DNA of 64,000 bases, taken from NCBI RefSeq assembly GCF_030813695.1, contig NZ_JAUSVA010000002.1:6014001-6078000 (forward strand). Direction: 5' to 3'. The position numbers and the translations under genes are program-made. Below are positions 17,791 through 25,762 of this stretch, piece by piece (positions within the stretch are counted from its first letter, which is position 1; the number at the start of each line of letters is the position of its first letter). The notes under the pieces are model-generated. The model did no database searches. It saw nothing but the letters and a program-made list of their open reading frames with translations, and was not told the DNA's origin. Origin of the DNA: Kitasatospora herbaricolor (lineage in GTDB: Bacteria; Actinomycetota; Actinomycetes; Streptomycetales; Streptomycetaceae).

Positions 17791-18942
17791 ATGAGCATCG
17801 AACAGACCCCCCCGAACCAGTCCGCCGCCGCCACGAAGCCGCGGGTGGCGATCGTCTTCGGCGGGCGAAGCTCCGAGCACGCCATCTCGGTCTCCACCGC
17901 GGGCAGTGTGCTCAGGGCCATCGACCGCGACAAGTACGAGGTGCTGCCGATCGGCATCACCCACGACGGCCGCTGGGCCCTGGTGAGTGACGACCCCGCC
18001 CGGATGGCCATCACCGACGGCAAGCTGCCGGACGTCGCCCAGGTGGCCGAGTCCGGCGAGGGCCAGGTGGCCCTGCCGATCGGCCCGGGCAGCCGCGAGG
18101 TGGTCTGGAACGAGCCGGGCGCCGTTCCCAAGGCCCTCGGCGAGGTCGACGTCGTCCTGCCGCTGCTGCACGGCCCCTGGGGCGAGGACGGCACCCTGCA
18201 GGGCCTGCTGGAGCTCTCCGGCGTGCCGTACGTCGGCAACGGCGTGCTGGCCAGCGCGGTCGGCATGGACAAGGAGTTCACCAAGCGGATCCTGGCCTCG
18301 CACGGCATCGGCGTGGGCACCTACACGGTGATCCGCCCGCGCGAGTGGGAGACCGAGGCCGGCCGCGCCGCCGCGCGCGAGCGGGTCGGGGCGCTGGGCC
18401 TGCCGCTGTTCGTCAAGCCCTGCCGGGCCGGCTCCAGCATGGGCATCACCAAGGTCAAGGACCTCGCCGACCTCGACGCCGCGATCGACGAGGCCCGCCG
18501 GCACGACCCCAAGGTGATCGTCGAGGCCGGTGTCTCGGGCCGCGAGATCGAGTGCGCCGTGCTGGAGTTCGAGGACGGGCCGCGAGCCAGCGTGCCGGCC
18601 GAGATCGTGGTCGGCGGCGGCTACGAGTTCTACGACTTCGAGGCCAAGTACATCGACTCCTCCGAGGTGCAGATCCCGGCCCGGCTGAGCGAGGCCGAGA
18701 CCGCCGAGATCCGCCGCCAGGCGGTCGCCGCCTTCGAGGCGCTCGGCTGCGAGGGCCTGGCCCGGGTCGACTTCTTCCTGCTGGAGGACGGCAGCTGGAT
18801 GGTCAACGAGATCAACACCATGCCCGGCTTCACCCCCATCTCGGCCTACCCGAAGATGTGGGAGGCCTCCGGCCTGCCCTACCCCGAACTGGTCGACCGG
18901 CTGCTGCGGGCGGCGCTGCGCCGCTCCACCGGCCTGCGCTAG
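17791..18942 (+). CDS. ddlA: D-alanine--D-alanine ligase
   Basis: A 383-residue ATP-grasp enzyme that makes the D-Ala-D-Ala dipeptide of peptidoglycan. Visible blocks are VFGGRSSEHAISVSTAG (N-terminal), LHGPWGEDGTLQG, FVKPCRAGSSMGITKV, the EIECAVLE strand and the C-terminal GLARVDFFL...VNEINTMPGFT with its Mg ligands. The start at 17791 is preferred over 17782 because a -10-like hexamer ends at 17780. The next gene converges on it and a hairpin lies between. Confidence 0.96.
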   Translation: MSIEQTPPNQSAAATKPRVAIVFGGRSSEHAISVSTAGSVLRAIDRDKYEVLPIGITHDGRWALVSDDPARMAITDGKLPDVAQVAESGEGQVALPIGPGSREVVWNEPGAVPKALGEVDVVLPLLHGPWGEDGTLQGLLELSGVPYVGNGVLASAVGMDKEFTKRILASHGIGVGTYTVIRPREWETEAGRAAARERVGALGLPLFVKPCRAGSSMGITKVKDLADLDAAIDEARRHDPKVIVEAGVSGREIECAVLEFEDGPRASVPAEIVVGGGYEFYDFEAKYIDSSEVQIPARLSEAETAEIRRQAVAAFEALGCEGLARVDFFLLEDGSWMVNEINTMPGFTPISAYPKMWEASGLPYPELVDRLLRAALRRSTGLR

Positions 18943-18973
18943 CGCCGGGCGGCACCCGCCGCGGCCGTCCGGT

Positions 18974-18996
18974 CCGGGCCCCGCACCGGGGCCCGG
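18974..18996. terminator. Bidirectional hairpin between ddl and the DUF3515 gene
   Basis: A 10-bp stem CCGGGCCCCG / CGGGGCCCGG with a CAC loop, in the spacer between two converging genes. Confidence 0.65.
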
Positions 18997-19006
18997 CCCG
19001 GCGGCG

Positions 19007-19561
19007 TCACGGGGTGGGCGAGGTGCTCGCGGCTCCCGGCAGCGGCTCGTTCCAGACCGGCACGCTGGCCTTCACGGCGTCGGAGAGGGCGGGCAGCGGG
19101 TCCGCGTAGTTGGGGTAGGCCCCGGCGGGGACGCTCACCTCGACGTTGGCCTCGCGCAGGGTGGTGGTGAACCGGTAGCCGCCCTCGCCGTCGGGCTCGT
19201 CGAACCACTGGACGCCGTTCACCTCGGGAGCGCTCTTCAGCGCCTGCGGGCCGTTCAGCGCGTCCGGGCGGGGCACCCCGCAGCGCAGCACCGTCCGTGG
19301 CGAGCTGCTCCAGATCACCACGTACGGCGAGTCGGAGTGCTCACGGCCGTGGCCGGTCAGCTGCTGCGGCAGGGCGCGCGCGAGCGCCTCGCAGTACGGC
19401 ACTTCCTTCGCCCTGGGCGTGGGCGTGACGGGGGCCGGCGGCGTTCCCCAGTTGCCGACCAGCAGGATCACGCAACCGAGCAGCGCCACCGGTGCGGCCA
19501 GCCACCGGACGGGGGCCGGGAGGGCCTGGAGGGCGTGGGTCGCGCGGGCGGCTCGGGTCAC
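19007..19561 (-). CDS. DUF3515 family membrane-anchored protein
   Basis: A 184-residue actinobacterial protein of unknown role. It has one N-terminal membrane segment (about residues 18-36, LAAPVALLGCVILLVGNW), a Pro/Thr linker and an extracytoplasmic domain with YCEALARALPQQL, VLRCGVPRP and VNGVQWFDEP. Two Cys residues in the outer domain could pair. The GTG at 19561 lies 7 nt behind TACCAT with no ribosome site, so it is probably leaderless. It converges on ddl, which is common for this family near cell-wall genes, but no function is established. Confidence 0.85.
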   Translation of the reverse strand: MTRAARATHALQALPAPVRWLAAPVALLGCVILLVGNWGTPPAPVTPTPRAKEVPYCEALARALPQQLTGHGREHSDSPYVVIWSSSPRTVLRCGVPRPDALNGPQALKSAPEVNGVQWFDEPDGEGGYRFTTTLREANVEVSVPAGAYPNYADPLPALSDAVKASVPVWNEPLPGAASTSPTP

Positions 19562-19567
19562 CCGACG

Positions 19568-19573
19568 ATGGTA
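19568..19573 (-). promoter_or_regulatory. -10-like TACCAT
   Basis: Six bases separate it from the GTG at 19561 on the minus strand. Confidence 0.35.
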
Positions 19574-19610
19574 GTGCGGCCCGCGGGCGGGCCGCCGGAG
19601 GGGGCGCGGC

Positions 19611-19844
19611 CTACAGGTGGACCACCGGACAGGTCAGCGTCCGGGTGATCCCCTCGACCTGCTGGACCTGGGCGACGACCATCCGCCCCAGGTCGTCGAC
19701 GGTTTCCGCCTCGGCCCGGACGATCACGTCGTACGGGCCGGTGACGTCCTCGGCCTGCAGGACGCCCGGGATCTTGGCGATGGACTCGGCCACCGAGGTG
19801 GCCTTGCCCACCTCGGTCTGGACCAGGATGTACGCGTGTACCAC
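19611..19844 (-). CDS. Stand-alone Lrp/AsnC-type ligand-binding domain protein
   Basis: A 77-residue protein consisting only of the RAM (regulator of amino acid metabolism) domain: VHAYILVQTEVGKATSVAESIAKIPGVLQAEDVTGPYDVIVRAEAETVDDLGRMVV. It has no helix-turn-helix. Such proteins form ring-like oligomers and may bind amino acids or join full-length Lrp proteins. The GTG at 19844 has GGAGG five bases upstream, which fixes the start; the longer open frame upstream is antisense to thiL. Confidence 0.9.
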   Translation of the reverse strand: MVHAYILVQTEVGKATSVAESIAKIPGVLQAEDVTGPYDVIVRAEAETVDDLGRMVVAQVQQVEGITRTLTCPVVHL

Positions 19845-20088
19845 GGGGACCTCCAGGGCGGCTGGGTACGGAGATCGCCGCCGTGATCGCCCGTGGAGCG
19901 TGGTGGGGGGTGGGTTCACCGGCAGTCTGATCACCACGCTACCGCGCTGCGGGCCGGGGAGGGGAGACCTCTGCACCGCCCGAGGGCGTACGCTGCGCGC
20001 TGGGGGCGCGCCCCGGCCGCAGGCCGCGGAGGGGGCGTACGGCCGGACGGATGCCGGCGTGATCCAGGACGACGTGAGAGGACGGCAC

Positions 20089-21054
20089 ATGCAGGGGACC
20101 GTGGGCGAGCTCGGCGAGTTCGGACTCATCAAGGAGCTGACCGCCAGGCTGCAGCCCACCCCGGCGGTCGACCTCGGTCCGGGCGACGACGCCGCCGTGG
20201 TCCGGGCGCCCGACGGGCGGGTGGTGGCCACCACCGACGTGCTGGTCGAGGGGCGGCACTTCCGCCGGGACTGGTCCACCGCGTACGACGTGGGCCGCAA
20301 GTCGGCCGCGCAGAACCTCGCCGACATCGCCGCGATGGGCGCCGTGCCGACCGCGATACTGCTGGGCCTGGTCGCGCCCGCGGACCTCCCCACCACCTGG
20401 GCCACCGAGCTGATGGACGGGCTGCGGGACGAGTGCCAGGTGGCCGGGGCGGCGGTGGTCGGCGGCGACGTGGTGCGCGGTGACACCATCACCCTGGCGA
20501 TCACGGCGCTCGGGGATCTCCAGGGGCGCGCGCCCGTGGTCCGCTCCGGCGCACAGGCCGGGGACGTGGTCGCGGTGACCGGGTGGCTCGGCTGGTCCGC
20601 GGCCGGACTGACCGTCCTTCAGCGCGGGTTCCGCTCCCCGCGGGCCTTCGTCGAGGCCCACCGCCGGCCCGAGCCGCCGTACCACGCCGGCCCGGCCGCG
20701 GCCGAGTTGGGCGCCACCGCCATGATCGACGTCAGCGACGGCCTGGTCGCCGACCTCGGCCACGTCGCGAAGGCCAGCGGGGTCGACATCGACCTGCGGG
20801 CGGCGGACTTCGACATCCCGGCCCAGATGGCGGACATCGGCCAGGCGGTCGGTGTGGACCCGCTGGTCTGGGTGCTCTCCGGCGGGGAGGACCACGCGAT
20901 CGTGGCGACCTTCCCCGCCGCCGCCCAACTGCCCGCCCGCTGGCGGGTGATCGGCGAGGTGGTCCGGGTGGCCGGGCCCTCGCGCGGCGGCCGGGTCACG
21001 GTGGACGGCGCCCCCTGGGACCGGGTCGGCGGCTGGGACCACTTCGCCGAGTGA
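20089..21054 (+). CDS. thiL: Thiamine-monophosphate kinase
   Basis: A 321-residue ATP-dependent kinase that converts thiamine phosphate to the diphosphate cofactor. Conserved parts are the N-terminal GELGEFGLI, LGPGDDAAVV, TTDVLVEGRHFRRDW, KSAAQNLADIAAMGA, GGDVVRGDT and the C-terminal GGEDHAIVATF. ATG 20089 follows GAGAGGA. With thiD two genes downstream it forms an incomplete thiamine group. Confidence 0.95.
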   Translation: MQGTVGELGEFGLIKELTARLQPTPAVDLGPGDDAAVVRAPDGRVVATTDVLVEGRHFRRDWSTAYDVGRKSAAQNLADIAAMGAVPTAILLGLVAPADLPTTWATELMDGLRDECQVAGAAVVGGDVVRGDTITLAITALGDLQGRAPVVRSGAQAGDVVAVTGWLGWSAAGLTVLQRGFRSPRAFVEAHRRPEPPYHAGPAAAELGATAMIDVSDGLVADLGHVAKASGVDIDLRAADFDIPAQMADIGQAVGVDPLVWVLSGGEDHAIVATFPAAAQLPARWRVIGEVVRVAGPSRGGRVTVDGAPWDRVGGWDHFAE

Positions 21055-21286
21055 GCCGAGCGGGCCGGGGCTGACCGGCCGGGCGAACCGCCTGGCGGTC
21101 CGACGAGTGAGCCGCGCCCGCCGGGGAAGGCACCCGGGGCAGGGCGGAGCGCGTAGGCTGGCCGTCAAATGTCGGGCCCTGCCCACTTTGTCCGGTACAT
21201 GAGGACCAGGTGGCGGGGCCGGCCGACGATCGGCATCCAACTACTCGGGGGCGTACGCGCCCATGGAGCGGGAGAGCTCAGCCACC

Positions 21287-22312
21287 ATGCGAATCGGCGT
21301 CCTGACCAGCGGCGGCGACTGCCCCGGCCTCAATGCGGTGATCCGGTCCGTGGTGCACCGCGGCACCGACGTCCACGGTGACGAGATCATCGGCATCGAG
21401 GACGGGTTCCTCGGCCTCATCGAGGGGCGCAGCCGGCCCGTCTCGCACGACGACGTCACCGGCCTGCTCACCCTCGGCGGCACCATCCTCGGCTCCGCCC
21501 GGGTCAAGCGGGAGCGGATCGAGTGGGCCGTCGAGAACGCCCCGACGCTCGCCCGCAACCTGGGCATCGACGCCCTGATCGCGATCGGGGGCGAGGGCAC
21601 GCTCACCGCCGCCAAGATGTTCAGCGAGGCCGGCCTGCCGGTGGTCGGGGTCCCCAAGACCATCGACAACGACATCGACGCCACCGACGTCACCTTCGGC
21701 TTCGACACCGCCGTGCACGTCGCCACCGAGGCCATCGACCGGCTGAAGACCACCGCCGAGTCGCACCAGCGGGTGATGGTGGTGGAGCTGATGGGCAGGC
21801 ACACCGGCTGGATCACCCTCACCGCGGGCATGGCCGGCGGCGCCCACGGCATCCTGATCCCCGAGAAGCCCTTCGACATCGAGGCCGTCGCCCGGATGGT
21901 CGAGGACCGCTTCGAGCGGGGCAAGAAGTTCGCCATCATCGCCGTCGCCGAGGGGGCCGCGCCGGCCGAGGGCACCATGCGCTTCGACCACGGCGCGGTC
22001 GACCAGTACGGGCACCAGACCTTCGGCGGCATCGGCACCCGGCTCGCCCACGAGCTGGAGGACCTGCTCGGCAAGGAGGCCCGCCCGGTCATCCTGGGCC
22101 ACACCCAGCGCGGCGGCACCCCCACCTCGCGGGACCGGGTGCTCGCCACCCGCTTCGGCTGGCACGCCGTCGAGGCCGTCCACAAGGGCGCCTTCGGCCA
22201 CTTCACCGCGCTGCGCCGCAACGAGATCGAGCTGGTGCCGATCGCCGAGGCCGTCACCCGGCTGAAGACGGTGCCGGTGGACCGCTGGGCCGAGTCCGAA
22301 GCCATCCTCTGA
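21287..22312 (+). CDS. pfkA: 6-phosphofructokinase, G104/K124 type
   Basis: A 341-residue glycolytic kinase that phosphorylates fructose 6-phosphate. Motifs: GVLTSGGDCPGLNAVIR, GGEGT (101-105), PKTIDNDI (123-130), MGRHTGW and GHTQRGG. Gly104 is the residue associated with ATP use, while Lys124 is typical of pyrophosphate enzymes; this mixed pair is known from actinobacterial kinases. ATG at 21287 follows GGAG. I do not recall pfkA between thiL and thiD in S. coelicolor, so the position may be lineage-specific. Confidence 0.94.
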   Translation: MRIGVLTSGGDCPGLNAVIRSVVHRGTDVHGDEIIGIEDGFLGLIEGRSRPVSHDDVTGLLTLGGTILGSARVKRERIEWAVENAPTLARNLGIDALIAIGGEGTLTAAKMFSEAGLPVVGVPKTIDNDIDATDVTFGFDTAVHVATEAIDRLKTTAESHQRVMVVELMGRHTGWITLTAGMAGGAHGILIPEKPFDIEAVARMVEDRFERGKKFAIIAVAEGAAPAEGTMRFDHGAVDQYGHQTFGGIGTRLAHELEDLLGKEARPVILGHTQRGGTPTSRDRVLATRFGWHAVEAVHKGAFGHFTALRRNEIELVPIAEAVTRLKTVPVDRWAESEAIL

Positions 22313-22427
22313 CCGAAGCCGCTCCCTGGCCCGAGCCGCCCCGCGGCCCGGGCCGCCCTCCCGCCGGGAGCTGCCCCGGCGCCCGCCGCCTGCCGGACGG
22401 GCCCGCCGCGCCGCGGGCCGTCCCGGG

Positions 22428-22433
22428 TAGGTT
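22428..22433 (+). promoter_or_regulatory. -10-like TAGGTT of thiD
   Basis: It ends 7 nt from the ATG at 22440, supporting that start over the in-frame GTG at 22434 that directly abuts the hexamer. Confidence 0.4.
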
Positions 22434-22439
22434 GTGGCC

Positions 22440-23261
22440 ATGGCTCTCCCGTCGCGCGGCCCCGTCGCCGCCCCTCCGCGTGTGCTCACCGTCGCCGGCT
22501 CCGACTCCGGCGGCGGCGCCGGAATCCAGGCCGACCTCAAGGCCATGCTCGCCCTCGGCGTGCACGGCATGAGCGTGATCACCGCCGTCACCGCGCAGAA
22601 CTCGCTCGGCGTCCAGGGCTACTGGGAGCTGCCCGCCGAGGCCGTCCGGGCCCAGTTCCGCAGCGTCGTCGACGACATCGGCGTCCAGGCGGTCAAGACC
22701 GGCATGCTGGCCTCGATCGAGCTGGTCGAGACCGTCTCCGAACTGCTCACCGGGCTGGACGCGCCGGTCGTGGTCGACCCGGTCGGCGTCTCCAAGCACG
22801 GGGACGCGCTGCTCGCCGCCGAGGCGGTGGCCACCGTCCGGGAGCGGCTGCTGCCGGTGGCCACCGTGGCCACGCCCAACCTGCACGAGGTGGCGCAGCT
22901 CACCGGGATCACCGTGCGGGGCCAGGAGGACATGGCGGACGCCGCCCGGGCGCTGCTGGACCTCGGCCCGCGCTGGGTGCTGGTCAAGGGCGGCCACCTG
23001 GAGGGCGAGGCGGCCGACCTGCTGTACGGCGGCCCGGGGGAGGAGCACTGGTACCGGGCCGAGCGCTACGACAACCGGCACACCCACGGCACCGGCTGCA
23101 CGCTGGCCAGCGCCATCGCCGCCGAGCTGGCCAAGGGGCAGGAGGTGCCCGGGGCGGTGGCCGCGGCCAAGGAGTACGTCACCGGGGCGATCGCGGCCGG
23201 CTTCGCGCTCGGTGCGGGCATCGGGCCGGTGGACCACGGCTGGCGGCTGCGCGGGGCCTGA
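22440..23261 (+). CDS. thiD: Hydroxymethylpyrimidine/phosphomethylpyrimidine kinase
   Basis: A 273-residue ribokinase-fold enzyme that phosphorylates the pyrimidine moiety of thiamine. Motifs: TVAGSDSGGGAGIQADLKAM (substrate loop), TAVTAQNS, VKTGML, VVVDPVG, TPNLHE, VLVKGGH and the anion-hole HGTGCTLASAIAA. The start is chosen from the -10-like hexamer upstream. It converges on rpmB with a long hairpin between. Confidence 0.95.
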   Translation: MALPSRGPVAAPPRVLTVAGSDSGGGAGIQADLKAMLALGVHGMSVITAVTAQNSLGVQGYWELPAEAVRAQFRSVVDDIGVQAVKTGMLASIELVETVSELLTGLDAPVVVDPVGVSKHGDALLAAEAVATVRERLLPVATVATPNLHEVAQLTGITVRGQEDMADAARALLDLGPRWVLVKGGHLEGEAADLLYGGPGEEHWYRAERYDNRHTHGTGCTLASAIAAELAKGQEVPGAVAAAKEYVTGAIAAGFALGAGIGPVDHGWRLRGA

Positions 23262-23356
23262 CCGGCCCGGCCCCCGCCACCCGCCGCATCCGCCACCCGC
23301 CCCGTTGCCGGCGGCGGGGACCGGCCGCGCGGGGCCGGGGCCGGGGCCGGACGCAC

Positions 23357-23400
23357 GAACGCCGCCCGCCCGGGCACAGGGCCCGGGGCAGGCGGCGTTC
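23357..23400. terminator. Bidirectional hairpin between thiD and rpmB
   Basis: A 10-bp outer stem (23357-23366 with 23391-23400) and a 7-bp inner G+C stem around an ACAGG loop. Confidence 0.65.
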
Positions 23401-23494
23401 ATGGGCGGTCACCCGGCGAGGGCCGGAAAAACAGAAAGCCGATCCATCCGAGGACGGACCGACTTACTGGAGGACCGGCTTACCGGTCTGCGCG

Positions 23495-23680
23495 TCAGCG
23501 CGAGACCTTACCGGCCTTGATGCACGAGGTGCAGACGTTGAGCCGCTTCGGCGTCCGCCCGATCACAGCGCGCACCGTCTGAATGTTGGGGTTCCAACGA
23601 CGACGGGTACGGCGGTGCGAGTGGGAGATGTTGTTGCCGAAGCCCGGCCCCTTGCCGCAGACGTCGCAGTTGGCAGCCAC
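23495..23680 (-). CDS. rpmB: 50S ribosomal protein L28, zinc-binding form
   Basis: A 61-residue large-subunit protein. Two CxxC pairs, CDVC (about residues 5-8) and CTSC (near 52-55), make this the zinc-binding C+ version. Streptomyces can replace such proteins with C- paralogues under zinc shortage. The start is GTG 23680 with GGAG 8 nt upstream; two residues further upstream in frame lack support. Divergent from the FakA-like gene. Confidence 0.95.
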   Translation of the reverse strand: MAANCDVCGKGPGFGNNISHSHRRTRRRWNPNIQTVRAVIGRTPKRLNVCTSCIKAGKVSR

Positions 23681-24035
23681 AGGAGTCACTCCAAGACTTC
23701 AGATCATTTACGTTCGAAAACCCCGGCTGAATCAACGGGCCACTCACGTGGACCGGACCGATTCAAAGGGTGAGCCTGGACTGTTCCAGGCAACCGGAAG
23801 AGCATACAACGCTTGCTCCCGTTCAACGAAACTACCACGTCCGGAGGGTTTACCCCACCCCGGGCGCCGTCCGGTCCTCCCGCCGACCCGGGCGGCGAGG
23901 CCGCCGCAGGCCCGTCCGGCAGGGCTCCTGCCAGCCACGATCCGGGGCGGGCCCGGATAACCTGCCAGCATCGCCCCGCGCCGCCCGCCGTTCACCACCC
24001 ACAGCCATGCGCGGCGTACACCCGGAGGAGACCTG
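23681..24035. other. Divergent promoter region of rpmB and the FakA-like gene
   Basis: A 355-nt spacer with no gene. On the minus strand a TTGATT / GTAAAT pair (roughly 23705-23735) could be the rpmB promoter. Confidence 0.4.
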
Positions 24036-25691
24036 GTGCTGCACACGCTCGACGCCCCGGCCGTGCGGACCTGGTGCCGGCTGGCCCTGCGCTCGCTCGG
24101 CCAGGCCCGCGAGGAGATCGACGCACTCAACGTCTACCCCGTACCGGACGGCGACACCGGCACCAACCTCTACCTGACCGTCGAATCGGCCGCCGCCGCG
24201 GTCGAGGACAGCTTCGCCGCCGCCGGCCGGGACGGCGCCCCCGACGCCGTCCCGGAGCTCGGCGACAGCGTGCGGGCGATGGCCAGGGGCGCCCTGCTGG
24301 GGGCCCGCGGCAACTCCGGCGTGATCCTCGCCCAGTGGCTGCGCGGCACGGCCGAGACCCTCGCGGTCGCCGGCGGCGGCGCCGACCAGCTGCGCGCGGC
24401 CCTGCTGAAAGCCGCCGAATCCGCCTACCAGGCGGTCGCCGAACCGGTGGAGGGGACGCTGCTCACCGTGGCCGCCGCGGCCGCGCGGGAGGCCGACAAG
24501 GTCGGCGGCAGCCTCGCCCAGGTCGCCGACACCGCCTACCGGTCCGCCCGGCAGGCCCTGCTTCGCACCCCGCAGCAGCTCGCCGTGCTCGCCGACGCCG
24601 GGGTGGTCGACGCCGGCGGCCGCGGCCTGGTCGCCGTCCTCGGCGCGCTCGCCGACGCCGTCGCCGGCCACCACCCGATGGGCCCGGTGGCGCTCAGCCA
24701 ACCGCTGCCGCCGGTCGGAGCCGCGGGCGACTGCGAGGGCCATGTCCGCCCGCCCGGCCCCGGCCACCCCGCGTTCGAGGTGATCTACCTGCTCGACGCC
24801 CCCGACGCCGAGCTGCCGGTGCTGCGCGCCCGGCTCGCCGAACTCGGCGACTCCCTGGTGGTCGGCGGCGGCGACGGCCTGTGGAACGTCCACGTGCACG
24901 TGGACGACGCCGGCGCCGCCGTGGAGGCCGGCGTCCGGGCCGGCCGGCCGTACCAGATCCGGATCACGCACTTCGCCGAGGCCGCCGCCCGGGCCGGCGC
25001 CGCCGACTCCCGCGGCGAGCGGGAGCGGCGCGCCCGGACGGTGCTCAGCGTGGTCAGCGGGGAGGGCCTGGCCGAGCTCTGCGAACAGGCCGGCGCCGCC
25101 GTCCTGCACGCCGACCCGGACCGGCCGCCGGCCAGCGCCGAACTCGCCGAGGCGGTCCGCCGGGCCGGCGCCCGCGAGGTGATCCTGCTGCTCAACGACC
25201 CGGAGCTGCGGGCCGCCGCCGGCGCCGCCGCCGACCAGCTGCGCGAGGAGGGCGTGCGGATCGCCGTCCTGCCGACCCGCTCCCCGGTGCAGGGCCTGGC
25301 CGCCCTGGCGGTGCACGAGGCCTCCCGGCGCTTCGACGAGGACGTGGTGGCCATGACCTCGGCGGCCGGCGCCACCCGGTACGCCGAACTCGCCGTCGCC
25401 GAGGGGGAGTCCTGGACGATGGCCGGGGTCTGCCAGGCCGGCGACGTGCTCGGCCTGATCGACGGGGACGTCGCCGTGATCGGCGCCGACCTGGCCGGCA
25501 CCGGGGAGACCGTGCTCGCCCGGATGCTCGCGGCCGGCGGCGAACTGGTCACCCTGGTGCTCGGCGAGGGCGCGCCCCCGGGCCTCGCCGAGCAGTTGGT
25601 GGCGCACGCCCGCCGCCAGCGTCCGGAGGTCGACGCGGTGGTCTTCGAGGGGGGCCAGGAGTGGGCGCCGCTGCTGATCGGGGTGGAGTGA
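24036..25691 (+). CDS. DAK2/DegV-partner kinase, FakA-like
   Basis: A 551-residue protein with an N-terminal DhaL (DAK2) kinase domain and a FakA-type C-terminal region. DhaL features: LNVYPVPDGDTGTNLYLTVESA (Mg/ATP site), GARGNSGVILAQWLRG and EGTLLTV near 145; a DAGGRGL motif near 195. FakA proteins phosphorylate exogenous fatty acids bound to a FakB/DegV protein; in Gram-positives the gene commonly precedes recG, as here. GTG at 24036 follows GGAGGAG. No FakB gene is visible in the window. Confidence 0.88.
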   Translation: MLHTLDAPAVRTWCRLALRSLGQAREEIDALNVYPVPDGDTGTNLYLTVESAAAAVEDSFAAAGRDGAPDAVPELGDSVRAMARGALLGARGNSGVILAQWLRGTAETLAVAGGGADQLRAALLKAAESAYQAVAEPVEGTLLTVAAAAAREADKVGGSLAQVADTAYRSARQALLRTPQQLAVLADAGVVDAGGRGLVAVLGALADAVAGHHPMGPVALSQPLPPVGAAGDCEGHVRPPGPGHPAFEVIYLLDAPDAELPVLRARLAELGDSLVVGGGDGLWNVHVHVDDAGAAVEAGVRAGRPYQIRITHFAEAAARAGAADSRGERERRARTVLSVVSGEGLAELCEQAGAAVLHADPDRPPASAELAEAVRRAGAREVILLLNDPELRAAAGAAADQLREEGVRIAVLPTRSPVQGLAALAVHEASRRFDEDVVAMTSAAGATRYAELAVAEGESWTMAGVCQAGDVLGLIDGDVAVIGADLAGTGETVLARMLAAGGELVTLVLGEGAPPGLAEQLVAHARRQRPEVDAVVFEGGQEWAPLLIGVE

Positions 25692-25762
25692 ACCGCCCGC
25701 GGCGGCCTGAGCACCGGGTGAATGCGACGTGCTGTCGGTGGTGTGGTGTCCAATAGGGCGTG

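Noticed and set aside
20950..22440. TPP riboswitch ahead of thiL or thiD
   Set aside because: No CTGAGA / ACC-TGATC type core motifs seen upstream of either gene.
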